A stretch of DNA of 64,000 bases from Phlebotomus papatasi (Eukaryota; Arthropoda; Insecta; Diptera; Psychodidae): assembly GCF_024763615.1 (NCBI RefSeq), contig NC_077224.1, forward strand, positions 65,172,712-65,236,711. Direction: 5' to 3'. Positions 23,306-35,136 of the stretch are shown here, piece by piece; the first letter of the stretch is position 1; every line of letters starts with the position of its first letter. Under the pieces are notes generated by a model. It did not search any database. It was given only the letters and a program-made list of their open reading frames with translations, and was not told the DNA's origin. A program made the translations under genes and the position numbers.

Positions 23306-23730
23306 GGGTAAGTGTGCCAAATTCCGGCCAGCTTGCAATTTCGGCCACCTTTTTTGTTCCTCGAATTTCCACGATTTTTAGTTTTTATATACTTTAGGGA
23401 TTATACAATGCAAAAGAATAACAAAAATGTAGCTTCGACAAACGAGATGACGTGAAAAAGATATTGGAAGAATTCCCGAAGGGCAAGGAACTATGAGAAT
23501 GAAGGTGGCCGAAATAGGGCACCTAAGTTATGTCTATATTTTTATTCATTTCAAGGTGTATTAAGAATGATTTTAGAGTAAATAAAGACGGTAAACTCTT
23601 TACAAGGTTCCAAGCAACACTCTTTCAGAAGAAAGAATAAAGTAAATCAATTTGTATTTAAAATATTACATTTTAAACTTGAGACTTTGACGCTTGCATG
23701 CAACTAGGCCGAAATTTGGCACACTTACCC
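23306..23730. mobile_element. TA-flanked GGGTAAGTGTGCCAAA MITE, full copy
   Basis: A 425-bp element with inverted ends GGGTAAGTGTGCCAAATTCC and its near complement, GGCCGAAATTTGGCACAC continuing into TTACCC, flanked by TA. Truncated relatives lie at 7845-7955, 28190-28425 and 52560-52780. It lies between the candidate minus-strand exon and the UBF-like promoter. Confidence 0.75.
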
Positions 23731-24061
23731 TAACTCTATCGGAGTCAATTTGGGTCCAAGTTGACACTATCGGAGTTCGTAGAGTAAAAAAAAAGACGTT
23801 GACTCTTTTGGAGTTTGACTCTATTGGGGATTGCTTTATCGAGGTCTCACTGTATTTTTAGTCTCCGTAAGTCATGGAAAGAATAAGCGAAAATTGCTTA
23901 TAATTCAGTATAAGTCGCATTAATTTTTCAGAAATTCGAGATTTTCGTTTACATAAAAAAAATAAACAAATTAAACATATTTATAATTTTTATGCTTCCT
24001 AAGTTTAATATTGAGTTTATTTTTTATCCTTTTTATAATAACGAATAATAATTTTGAAAGA

Positions 24062-24112
24062 GATCGATATACCTACATTACCGATATGGTTGTGAGCATG
24101 GCTATATCGATA
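24062..24112. promoter_or_regulatory. DRE-like motifs upstream of the UBF-like gene
   Basis: A perfect TATCGATA palindrome at 24105-24112 and a 7/8 match GATCGATA at 24062-24069, about 280-330 bp before the start codon. TATCGATA is the DRE site bound by DREF in Drosophila and is common in growth and housekeeping promoters. No TATA box is evident. The functional link is inferred. Confidence 0.5.
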
Positions 24113-24390
24113 TATCGAGAGTTATGAAAACCTTTCACTCTGCATAGTAAGCCATTTAAATGTGTTACTTCAAGTCGTCAAGTGGGAAAGCATCACAAGC
24201 GTTGGTTTTTATTCTCGATTTCACAGTGTTTTATTTAGTTTTTTCTGCAAATTTTGCATAAAACATTGAGATAACTCAGTATTGTTTTGCAAAATAAACT
24301 TACATCAGTGGATTCCTTGTGATTTTCGTGTCTAAAGTGGATGTTTTTTTATGAGTTCAACCTAACCTCACAAACATTGTTGTGTTGAAA

Positions 24391-27300
24391 ATGGGTAAGC
24401 TCCGGCAACGCGCGAAATCGGTTTTTGTCGATCCCAAGGAGAAGGAGAAACTCTTTGAAGGTAAATTTTGTCTCTCTGTGAGCCTCAATAAGGATTTAAT
24501 TATGTGAATTTGTCTATGCGCAGAGTTTAAAAAACAATACGACAAGGAAGAGGAAGAACAAGAGGAGGATGAGGAGATTGATGATGAAACAGATACTCTT
24601 GAAAAAGGTAAACATCATGCTACTTGTAGCTTTCCGGACACTTTATTTGGCCTTTCCTATTGCAGATTTCAGTGAAAAAGACAAAGACCACCTCTACCAA
24701 ATGTTCGACATCCTGGAAACGCACCTTCCGGACACTGATGCAATGACGTATAAGCAACGTCTCTCGAGAGTCAAATGGGACACTCTCCCTCCGGAAGTGT
24801 CAAAGGAAAAGGTGACCACGGTGTTGAACAAACTCAGAAGCCACAGGAATCTGAGGGAAATGATACAGGCAGCTCGTGTAGCACTTACAACTGGATTTTT
24901 TGAGCCTACTACCAGGAGGCAAAGAAGAACGTCAAATCCTTTTCCAGTTTATGTGAAGGACGTGCACTTGAAGTTCCGGGAGAAATATCCTACTTACAGC
25001 AATGTAAGTATTTTTTTTAACCTTTGGAAATTGAAATCATAAAATTGGAATTTTACACCGATTCCAAGCTTCATATCAAGAACTCTATTTAATTTTACGC
25101 ATAAGTTGTATAGAGAATTAATTTAGCTTGCTAAAAATACCGTGAAGTACCGTACTATAATTTAAAAAGTACACCAAAATCCAAAAATGTGGAATACCGG
25201 CGTTAAGTGCTACCTTTTTTGTATGAGTTCGTCATCTAATTAACATTTGAATGGCTTTTACAGCATAAGATTGCGAAGCCGATAACATTTGTTTGGTTTC
25301 GTCACTTGGAAATCGGTTGCAAAATCGCAAAAAATTTGAAAAATGCTAGTGATAAGCCTAGATCAGCTTATTGTAGGTGAGATTCTTAACGTGAGCTAAC
25401 TGGGAGTGCATGCAAATTCGATTTGATGCTGAAGTAGGGAGACGCCATTCAGTTATCTTGAATCAAATTCGTGAAATTATACAAATTTTGTATTTAAACC
25501 AAAATATCAAGGATTTGGATGAACTGGTACAAAAGTAATATATGGGTGAAATGTAGACCAGAATGTACTCTATAATTTTCCTATAGAACATGATCTCATC
25601 GATTACTCAGAAGCCAAGATAAGCGAGTTTTTTTTTGTTTCTTAACTTGTTTTTTCATCCAGAGCGCCCCAAGTGTTCATTTGTTGAACTTCAACTATAT
25701 CAAAGAATTGTTGTATTCTGTGGGACTTTCCATTTAAACCCCTATGGTAAGTGTCTTGGTGGAGTAGAGGCAGTCAAATTGGCATCTGAGTGATTTCAAA
25801 GCGTTTTTATGGGAAAAATCAATTTTTTCACACTTAAACGGCAAAATCGGAGTGATAGCGTAGTCTGAGCGGAAAATGATGTATGGACGAAATGTAGAGA
25901 CAAATGTCCTCTACAATTATGTCAAAGTAATCATCAAAATCGGTTCAGCGACAGTCGAGATAATTGAGGTTATGTGATATTGAAATTGGTTTTTCGACTG
26001 TGGCGCGCCTGGTGTTGGTCTCACAAAGTTCAAATATTCTAGAAAGTTGTAGCATTTGGTGAGATCTTTCGTTTAAGCCCTCACTCATCAAAATCGGTCA
26101 CATAGAACCGGAGATATGATTTTTTGAATTTTGTGAAATTTGACCCCCCATATCTTCGGTTCTGTTTTAACCACAGCGCACATTTGCACCATTTTGGAAA
26201 CGTCCTAGACTGGACCACAAGACTCTAAAATTTCATTAACTTGCACAAAGGAATTTTTGAGAAAAATGAGTTTGAATTTCGATGAATTTTGACGATATCG
26301 CAGCGCCACCTGTGATGACTTTTTGAACTTCCATCTGAAAGTGCTCATCGAGACGAAAGCAAAAACCCAAAATTTAGCTCACAATGTTAATTAGAACCGG
26401 AGATAGAGGCCGGTCAATATTCGAACTTTGACCCCTTATAGCTCGGGTCAGGGGTTTTAGATCGACTTAAGTATTTTTTTGTTCGATAGGTATAATCTGC
26501 GGCTACAACATACTAAAATTTCAGCCCGAGCACAAAGGAATTTTTGAGTTATTTAACTTACAAAATTGTAAATTTTTCTTTTTGATAATAGCGCCCCTAG
26601 CGGTGGTTTTATGAACTTGTGATGTTATAAGGGGAAGTGGCATTTCGCGAGAGCTTTCCAAAACGCCCTTACTTTTTAAATTTTGACAATTAGAACTGGA
26701 GTTATGGCCATTTTAAGAAATTTTTTTTTGACTATTCTATATAGGGTAGCGGCATTACTTATGGCCACATTAAGGACATTTGCTCACAACTTCTTTTCTT
26801 TTTGACCAAAAAAGATAAAATTTTAACTATACTTTATTTTAACTACCTCCTTTCGATATATCCGGGTAAATTTAGTACAAAATTCCTTTAAGCCCCAGAA
26901 AAAGTGTGATTTTTCCAACAATGCAAATTTCATAACTTGTGGCCACTTTTACGAACATATGGCCGCTCGTGGAATGACTAATGGCCATAACGTAATATGA
27001 TGCAAAATAATCCAAAAATAAAATATTTTAAGTGCAAAAGGAAAAGAAAAAGATTTTAAGCAGTTTGAAAGGTTTTTATTACTCTTTTGTTAAGTTTTTA
27101 TAGTTTTTATTTATGATTGTATCATTGCACTATTCATTGCTTTTATCTGTTCTTTTCACTGAGACCAACAATCCGTTTTTTCGTGATAAAAAATCCACAT
27201 TTGACTGCATAAAAAACCCTCCCCATAATTCTCTGTATCCTTTTCTAAGGGCATTGTAAAAGCCTCCGTGATCAGATATATCTTCCGGACCCTTCCCGGA

Positions 27301-30300
27301 GACTTTATTGAGGAGAATTGTGAGAGGAATCTGATACACCTGAAATACTCTGGTCGCGGTCATTCCATTATCAATGCCTCTCAATAACTGTGAGTTCAAT
27401 ATTGAGGCTGTTTTTGGTTTCTTTTTATTTATTTTTTACTGATACCATTATCCTAAAAGAGAGAAAAAAGAAAACTTAGGTTATCTGTAACAAAATACAA
27501 ATTTATGAGATAAAATGTGCAACTCTCGAGTGATTTTGAAAATAGATTATACCCCACATCTATTTTTAAACCATTTCATCACTTATCTTAAATTTCATCA
27601 GATGTTTGCCAGAAAACACTGAACTATTGAATAAAAACAATAAAATTGACAACTCTCCAAATCAAAATAGTTACACATATGGTGTGAGGGCGCCACACGC
27701 CAAATACCGTGGCCACAAGTCCATAATCCTATCAATTTCGTCATAACTTATGGCCTCATCTAAATTTTATATTTATTGTTAAAATTTTATTAAAATTCAA
27801 TAGTAAAAGGACATATAGTTATTATGGAAAGAAGTTTTGAAAAATAGTACTAAATATTTTCGATTAAAAATATAAAATTTAGTTGTTGAAAATTTTGAGA
27901 TAGCTAGTAAATTTCTTAGCAATTTGGCGTATTTATAATCGTCATCCGCATCAGTGAAATATTTTACATAAATTGATTAGTATTGTACCGAAATATTAAA
28001 GGAAATCAATTTAAAATTTTCGTTTAATGATAGTACATCAAATATTCCTAATTTTGTGGTTCTTTAAAATTAATTTGTGGGAAATAAATGAAGTTATCTG
28101 CGAGGTGGCCACAAGTATAGACTGGCCATAAGTAATGCCGCCACCCTATTCTATTCGTGATCAGGAAGTGGCCAAACACATTTTGGCAAGGTTTGGGAAA
28201 TATTTCGGTCACCTTGATCCTCTAGGTTTTTGCCCTTCCGGAACTCTTCCAATGTCTTTTTCACATCTCACATCGTCTCAGTCGCAAAAGCGACATTTTT
28301 CGCATTGTAAAATCTGTAGAGTATGCGAAAACTAAAAATTAATGGAAATTTGCGGAATAAAAGTTGCCGAAATTGCAAGCTACCAGAAATTTCAAGCTGT
28401 CCGAAATTTGGTACATGTACCCTATAGCATTTTATTTTTTTTAAACAATTTTTTTATTTAATAATATTTTTATTAAACAAAAAAAAACACAAAATTAAAC
28501 AGTGTGATTTTCTTGGTTGTGTAAGAATCATACGGTTTGCTTTTCAGCAAGAGTTGATGAAGTTGATAGGGCAGAAGTACAATGAGCTGTCGAAAGAAGA
28601 ACAAGCGAGTTACAGATTGAAGGCAGACCAGTTATATTTTGAGAAATATGGAGTGTACCCCTCTTCTCCTGATAAAAAGGTAAAACCTAAAATTCAAGTG
28701 AAGTTAGTGCAGAAGAAAGACATCGAAAAAGAATATCCCGAACCGAAGACTCCCTTTGATTTGTGGTCGAATAAAAAAATGCTCAAAGGTTCAATGGCGG
28801 ATTTGTCTGAGCTGAAGGCAGAGTGGAAGTGTTTGGATATGAAGGAGAAGGTGAAGTATATCCTGAAAGCAATGAAATTGGCAAAAGACAGTGATAAATC
28901 CGCGATTTCGAAGCAAGAGAAGAAAATCCTTGACGAATATGAGGAACGTCCAAAGTATCCAGCAACTGCTTTTGGAGAGTTTTGGGCTGAGCACAAGAAT
29001 ATGACTATGATACAAGTGGCTGAATTATGGAAGAATTTGCCAGAGAATGAGAAAAATAAGCGAAAAGAAAAATTCAAAATAAATCTTCGGGAATATAAAT
29101 CCAATATGCAGGAATTCTTGGATTCTCTCTCCAAGGAGAGGCTTGAGCTCGAGCAGGCGAAGAAGAAACGACAAAAGAAAGCCAAATCAACTCGAGACAG
29201 TCCTGAAAAGAAGAAGGTTAGAGACAAGTCTGAGGAGAAATTTAAGTCTCCTAAGAAAAAGAAGAAGGAAAAGGCTCAAGAGGTGGAAGCTTCTCCGGAG
29301 CCCGTAAAAAAGAAAAGAAAGAGTCAGAAGAAGGAATCAACGCCAGAACCTTCTCCTGTCATTTCCAAAAAGGGGTCGAGAAAGAGAAAAAGGCCAAGGA
29401 GCAGCGACACGGAGTTTGATTCTGATGATCAATTTGAAAAGAGTGAAGTGTCAAAGTCGTTTTCGAAGAAGAGAAAAATAAAGGAAATTCCGGAAGATGC
29501 TGAAACGTCCGAAACTCCTCAAACTCCCGTCAATGGACAAGTAGAGTCCCCAACGAAAAAGAAGAAGAAGAAGAAGGAGCAGAAAGCCCAGAAGATGGCG
29601 CCTCCAGAGCAACCTGTCAGGTAAGAAAATTCCACTTATTTTAATTTATTTTTTTTTTTGTAAATTTCTTTATAAAAAATCTAATTTATAAAATAATAAG
29701 TAAATTGATCACCAATCAAATAATTTAAAATGAATAAATAAATTTTTACTATAATTTATAAATTTAGCAAATCATTTCAAAGAACAAGATGAAGACTTTA
29801 CGTTCTTGTAAATTTCAAAAACAAAATTCTTTTTAGATTAAAATTTTAAAAATTCTCATGGAAATATAATTAATTAAAAAAAATAGTTTTTGAGAAATTT
29901 TGATATATATCTTCAAACTTTGAAATTTTGAAACTCCCATTACTAAAAGCGAATTTTAAATATAGGGTAAATGTCCTAATTCAAAACCATTTCCAGGTGC
30001 TTTAACTTTGACAGAAGATTCAACACATTAAGTTTATATTTTTCTGAAGAGAATTACATAAATTTGCTCCTTGACTCTTCTAGAATGTTACTGTTTAGTG
30101 AAAATTCTTTAGATATAATTTGAAAACTTCTTAAATACAAGAAAAATACGCGAGCGTAAAATGCTTCTATTGGGAACAAATTAATCCAAATGGAGACAAG
30201 GGAAAGTTTCTAATTGGAGACGAACAGTGTAAGTGAAATCGCGACGACAGACTTCCAAAACCTTGCTGAGTTGCTCTTGAGTGCAGGATTTGTTTTTATT

Positions 30301-32834
30301 CTTGGTCTTTTCTCTTTTCCCATCTAAAACAATAAGAAAATCTCTCCAAAAAAATCATATTTCCGGGATTTCCTATTGAAGCATTTGCAGACACTTCAGG
30401 AAAACCCTTTTTGTTCACGAAATAGGTAATTATTTCATTTGAAAACTTCACGTACCGTTAACAATAAAAATTAGTACTTAATTTGACTAAAATTAGCCAG
30501 AAATATGACATAAATATTAAACAAAACGAATAAACAATGGTCACTTCATTGTGTTTTTCATTGGAAAACATGGTCGATCGATGAAAAATTCGATGGTGAA
30601 AAGGTACACTTTTAATTTTTCTGAGAAATTAACAAATTAAAATTTGTGAATATGAATAGATTTTCGCTATATTTGGAGCAAAATTAACTAAATAATGAAA
30701 CTGAGATATAGAAAATATATAAATATAGTAATTTAGTACTGTATTTATCATGAAAACAGTGACGTTTCCATTTGGATTAGCGAAAAATTTCCATTTGGAG
30801 CAGGTTTTGAATTAGCTTAATTTACCCTAATTGCTTAAAATTTAGCAAAGATTGAGCAGATAATGCTGTTAGAAAAATTTTAATTTTAAATTGTTTACTT
30901 TCTTTGATCCTTTAACCCTTTAAGGTCGATTGGGTCACCGGTGACTCAAAAATAAAATTTTTCCTACAGCCATCCAAAATCGTGTTTTGGTCTAAAATGT
31001 CGCAAAAAAGTGATTTTTTCTGACCCTCAATTTTTAACCCTCTCGCCCTTAAAGGGTTAAGCTGAAAATTATTATTCTGAAAATGGAAATATCAAAGTTC
31101 TCAAGGTCCCTTTCAAATTCAAGGCCAATCGTAAAGATCTTTTAGAACTTTAACTATTCTGAAAATTTATTAGATCAGCTTGTAGGGGAAACCTTTGCAG
31201 CTTCGTACTAATGATGTCCAAGTTTTAAGATTCTTTAATAAATGTCACAGAAGTCCAATCTATTATACCATTTATGCCAAAAAAAATTTTACTTAATAAG
31301 TTCGTAATTCCACTTCACAAAATTCCTGGAAATCCTTGTATTTCCTTCTAAAGGAAAATTAAAATTTAGTGGAAATTTTTACAAAGCTGCCCCGATTTAC
31401 TCAGATTCGTACAAAATTTGTCCACTTACGTACGCCATATTTTCACTGTAAACACTACACCTGAATAATGAAATTTTCACATCAGAGTGTTTAGATGGAA
31501 CTTCCATCTATTTCCTTTAACCGTCTGTAGGAGGTATCATGCGTTTTAAAATTAATTTTATGGTATTTTACTAAGACATGTTTTTGTGACACTTGGAAAA
31601 CCATTTTTTCACTTCATTCTTACATTCCATTTGATGTGATTCTCTCATATCACATCTATTGTAATCCTAGAATATATTGCAAAGGGTTGGATTTATTTAG
31701 TAAAATACGAAAAAATCGATTTTTATGTAGCTGCAATTGTACGAAGCTGCAAAGGTTTCACTTAATATGTAAAGCGTCTTTAAGGTTTGACTCAGAAGAG
31801 AAAGACTTTAATTTGGACTGTTAATAATTTGATTTAAGGCTTTAAGCTTTCCCTCATCATTGTTAAGATTTACTTTTTTTACATTTTGTAACAAAATTTT
31901 TGTAGTAAAGCCTAAATTTTTTTATTGTGACAGCTAAATGAAACACACTCTGAAGATATTAATAATCTAGATAGGGTCTAATTTATTTAATGTATCTAAA
32001 AGTTTTCATTGATCTACTTTTTCCTATAAGGATAGGTGTTCAAATTTCTTATCCCAAATAGAAATAGGATGCTAATAGGTTACGACACGAGTTTTTAACG
32101 TGCCAATGGGTGTTCCTTCGACCCTATTTTTTATTTTCCAAATAAAATACTATTAACTTGATTTTTTGTAACTGCACTGAGAGAAATCCGAAAACGTTAA
32201 AATAACATTCTTGAAATGTTAATTTTACCCTGCAGTATTGATCCAAAATCGGTATAAATATTACCCTTTTTAGGTGTATTAGGGGTCAAAATTACCCTTT
32301 TTCATGTTAATTTTACTCTTAAAAAGGTGTAAAATTAACATTAAAAAATGTTGATATATTTTTACACCTAAAAAGTGTTTAGTTGTGAGGAAAAAAGTTA
32401 ATCGCACCCTCTTTTTTTCTCAGTGTGTATTAAATTTAGTCTTATATTTCTTGTTATTTAATAGAAAGAACATGGGTTGTTCTAATTTTTTTTTATTTTT
32501 AAAGCTCTGTTTACGATTACTTCTGTAAATACGTTTATACTGGAGCTCCAGAAAAAATAGAGAAAGCCTGGAGCAAGGTTACAAAGTCACAGAAGAAGGA
32601 ATATTTTGAAATCATAAGGGACCTCAGTCAGAAGTATATGGAGGATTTAGAGCGGTATCTCAAAACATTAACACCAAAGGTAAGACAATATTTTTTTTTT
32701 GAAAAAAAAAAAAGTTATTAGAAAAATATCACGAGAATTTATTTTTTATCTAGGAAGTGGAAGAGTATTCACGGATGAAAAGAAAATCCATGCAAACAAA
32801 AACAGAGAGTGATGATGAAAATAGTTCAGACTAA
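24391..32834 (+). CDS. UBTF: UBF-like HMG-box RNA polymerase I transcription factor
   Basis: Six coding exons: 24391-24460, 24524-24607, 24666-25003, 28548-29620, 32505-32679 and 32754-32834. All junctions are GT-AG and keep one frame to TAA, giving 606 residues. Residues 24-51 are acidic. Residues 52-120 resemble the N-terminal region of vertebrate UBF (a FSEKDKDHLYQMFDILE stretch, later HRNLREMIQAA). HMG-like boxes follow: box 1 about 140-200 (NPFPVYVKDVHLKFREKYP, then KYNELSKEEQASY), box 2 about 229-275 (PEPKTPFDLW, then KYILKAMK), box 3 about 297-360 (RPKYPATAFGEFW, then LWKNLPENEKN). Residues 365-515 form a Lys-rich linker with many KKKRK-type nuclear localisation motifs. A last box-like segment is at 522-580, then a short acidic tail ending DDENSSD. 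The order of N-terminal region and boxes matches UBF, which binds the rDNA promoter in the nucleolus and supports Pol I initiation. It is shorter than human UBF, chiefly in the tail. Intron 3 splits box 1. Confidence 0.85.
25338..25420 (+). repeat. Fragment of the AGTGATAAGCC palindrome in UBF intron 3
   Basis: The stretch with GCTAGTGATAAGCCTAGATC, TGAGATTCTTAACG and GTGCATGCAAATTCGATTTG resembles one arm of the palindrome at 22457-22735 and the end of repeat X at 7100-7165. Confidence 0.45.
25640..26740. repeat. Diverged tandem repeat, about 300-bp period, in UBF intron 3
   Basis: Four units can be anchored by a GCGCC-type core followed by a TGAACTT motif, at about 25671, 25999, 26298 and 26589, i.e. 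spacings of roughly 328, 299 and 291 bp. Each unit also carries a form of AGAACCGGAGATA and, in the first two, a version of GAAATGTAGA...ATGTNCTCTA. Units are strongly diverged. No coding capacity is seen. Confidence 0.55.
26744..28146 (-). mobile_element. TA-flanked pogo-like relic in UBF intron 3
   Basis: A 1403-bp element with ends GGGTAGCGGCATTACTTATG (left) and CATAAGTAATGCCGCCACCC (right), flanked by TA. The wider flank also repeats TCTAT on both sides. Motifs of the ATGGCCA type recur inside both ends. A minus-strand open piece (27130-27399) contains NGMTATRVFQVYQIPLTILL, which resembles the psq-type helix-turn-helix at the N-terminus of pogo/CENP-B transposases (repeat of small residue, xxY/FxIPxxTL). 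The catalytic domain is missing. It is nonautonomous now. Confidence 0.7.
28190..28425 (-). repeat. Truncated GGGTAAGTGTGCC MITE in UBF intron 3
   Basis: In reverse orientation it follows the full element at 23306-23730 from its middle to one end (TGCCCTTCCGGAACTCTTCC, CATCTCACATCGTCTC, and the terminal CGAAATTTGGTACATGTACC). It begins within 45 bp of the pogo-like relic. Confidence 0.6.
29965..30827. mobile_element. TA-flanked GGGTAAAT element in UBF intron 4
   Basis: An 863-bp element with inverted ends GGGTAAATGTCCTAATTC and, reversed from the right, GGGTAAATTAAGCTAATTC, then a shared AAAACC, with TA on both sides. Subterminal motifs of the type CCAAATGGAGAC and CCATTTGGAGCA recur. No transposase is recognised. 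Confidence 0.65.
30916..31056. mobile_element. TTAA-flanked CCCTTTAAGG MITE, copy 2 (UBF intron 4)
   Basis: A 141-bp palindrome: TTAA, CCCTTTAAGGTCGATTGGG at the left and CTCGCCCTTAAAGGG, TTAA at the right. Same family as 19918-20055. Confidence 0.75.
32175..32425 (+). mobile_element. CACTGAGA MITE family, copy in UBF intron 4
   Basis: A 251-bp full-length copy from CACTGAGAGAAATCCG to TTTTTTTCTCAGTG, ending about 80 bp before the splice acceptor of exon 5. Flanks read TG on both sides rather than TA. Confidence 0.75.
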
Positions 32835-33050
32835 AAAATAAGACTATTTCCTGAAATTCGGAAAAGTAGTGTTCAATTTGACAAAATAGGATAATTACAA
32901 TTTTTTTTTGAAGAATGTATATTTTTTTAAGTCTCCTAGAGGATAATCTGAAAATAATCAAATTACTCAGAGATGCAGTAATTGAAATTAAGATTGCAAT
33001 TTGAGTACATAATAAGTTTTTACGGTGAATTCTATGAACTAACACCATTT

Positions 33051-33091
33051 AATAAATGTAATTTTACTTAAAAAGGAAATTTAAAAATAAA
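33051..33091 (+). promoter_or_regulatory. Poly(A) signals of the UBF-like gene
   Basis: Two AATAAA hexamers, at 33051-33056 and 33086-33091, lie about 220-250 nt after the stop codon. The second is followed by a GTGCTTTACTC stretch suited to a cleavage and downstream element. Confidence 0.55.
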
Positions 33092-33789
33092 GCTGTGCTT
33101 TACTCTTTCCGGACCGTAAGATATCGAGCCATTTGCACGATTTTTTCCATAAAAAAATATCTTTCAGCTCAGGAATTAATAGGGTTCCTGAAAAAAATAT
33201 TCTAGATATGTATCAACATTCTTATAGTTTTTAATCATCCACGAGAATTAAATTTTGATCTTTTCTAAATAGTAAGAAAATCACAAAATATCCATATTTT
33301 CTTTTGAGTGTCCAAAGTCCCAAAGAATGCGAAAGAGTTAAGCTTATGTGTTGACTTAATTAGTGAAAAGAATTTTCAAGATTTTCTTTAAAATTTGAAC
33401 CATTCATAAACCCTATAAAAAATGCTAGATTGTAACGGAATTCCCAGCCAGGAGCTCGGACAATTCCATTGTGTATTTGCATTGTGTTTGCATTATTTCA
33501 TTGTCTCATCTAAATTCTTAAAGATGAAATTTGAATCCTTGAAAAAAGGTTTTTTATTCAAATTCTTTTTTTAATGCAAGAACAGAACTAACATCAACAC
33601 CTGTAAATAAATTCGCATAATTGTACATTATTTGAATATAAAATTATCATTGATTCTTAATAAATATTACAAATGAAATATGATCATTGTTGTGTTTTCT
33701 TTTTTCTTCACACAATCATTGGTATTTAATTCGAATTAAAAAAAAAATTAAAAATATGAAAAAATATATGAATGTCAAATTGAATTGTG

Positions 33790-33860
33790 CCAAGTTGAAG
33801 ATTCGATCCTGATCTCTTGGTTTACTGATCTGCTAGTCTACCGTAATGCTACGCATCCAT
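33790..33860 (-). repeat. Degenerate tRNA-like sequence
   Basis: On the minus strand, GTAGCATTACGGTAGACTAG resembles an A box and GGATCGAATCTT a B box, about 50 bp apart. Stems do not fold into a clean cloverleaf. It is probably a decayed SINE head or tRNA pseudogene. Confidence 0.25.
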
Positions 33861-34670
33861 CACAGAAGAACACCTAAGAAGCCTAAGAATTAAGGTATGT
33901 AATAGAATTTTATACATTGCATCATGTGAAACAAACGGATCTCAAGGGAGGCGCTCCTGGGCGGTCTCCGATCAGCAGGTTCCTCCAATCAGTTCCGGAT
34001 TTAGGTGGGTTCTCTGAGGTCACGGCACCGAGCCCCCACATTTTAGGGGCCTCCACATTTAAAAAGTTTACTATGGTCACAAAATATAAATTATTACAAA
34101 AAAAAGAGCTTTTACCATTCCATTTTTAATCAATTCCCCTTTTCGTCTAGGAAAAATTTTCTTGGTGGCTTTAGCAAACTTTCAGCTTACGAAATCCTCC
34201 GAAAGATTGGATTTAATTTATGTTTTTAATTTTAAACGCATAAAATTAAAAACAAAAAAAAATCTCCCTTCAATTAGACACAATCATTTTGTTTGCTGAT
34301 CAATTGGTGAATTGGAATTTTTTTCTCATAAAAAATTTCCATATTCTGCAACTGGCCTTAAACATGTAAGCCAAGGTACTTCTTCGCTCTATCGAGTATA
34401 ACTTTTTTTTTAATGATGGATAAAATCTTGTCGTTTTTGGGATTTTTAAGGCTTCACATGGACATGGAGGTCCTTTTCCACTGGAGAATACGTTTTAATT
34501 TTAAACGTTCCAGATTTTTTTTGCGGAAATGTTTTCGTCAGGGTCTTCCACTCTGTAGCTACAACTGTGAGTTCGAGTCGGTTCGAGCAGTAAAGGCAAG
34601 GTCTCAGGTCTCAGGTAAATTTAAAGCTGCTCAAATTTACCTATAGCACGAAATACCGTTATTTTATGTA

Positions 34671-34907
34671 AGGTAAAGTACCCTCTAGTCGGCCGGTTTC
34701 TCAACTCGGCCAGTTGAATTATTTAACCAATTTTTTAACGTTTTATAGTCAATTTCTGTGAAATTTTCACTGATTTACGTTATATATAATATAATACACC
34801 TTCTAATGTTAAATCTGTAAGACCGTATTATAACAAATCTAAGTAAATTGAATAAATAGTCGCATTGGCCGAGTTGAGAAACCGGCCGACTAGAGGGTAC
34901 TTTACCT
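34671..34907. mobile_element. TA-flanked AGGTAAAGTACCCTCTAGTC MITE
   Basis: A 237-bp element whose ends are perfect inverted repeats of about 42 bp, from AGGTAAAGTACCCTCTAGTC through GGCCGGTTTCTCAACTCGGC. TA flanks at 34669-34670 and 34908-34909. The perfect ends suggest a young copy. Confidence 0.8.
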
Positions 34908-35136
34908 TAAAATGTTAAAGCTGCGACACTGTTGGAAAACGTCAGATTTTTGGAGACCCTGCAAATGGGCATTGGGCCTGCACATTTCTAAATCCGGCCC
35001 TGTCTCCAACACAATCACTCTTTAAAATGAACACAAGGGGGAGATGTTAGGGTCGGAAGTGGTGTACAGCTCAAAATGAAGTGCTTGGAAGTCTTTGGAA
35101 GTGGGAGTGTCCGAAAATAAAGTCTTCTTTGTTTAA

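Noticed and set aside
28694..29227. Minus-strand open frame of 177 codons
   Set aside because: Antisense of the Lys/Glu-rich UBF exon 4, giving an artificial Phe/Ser-rich chain.
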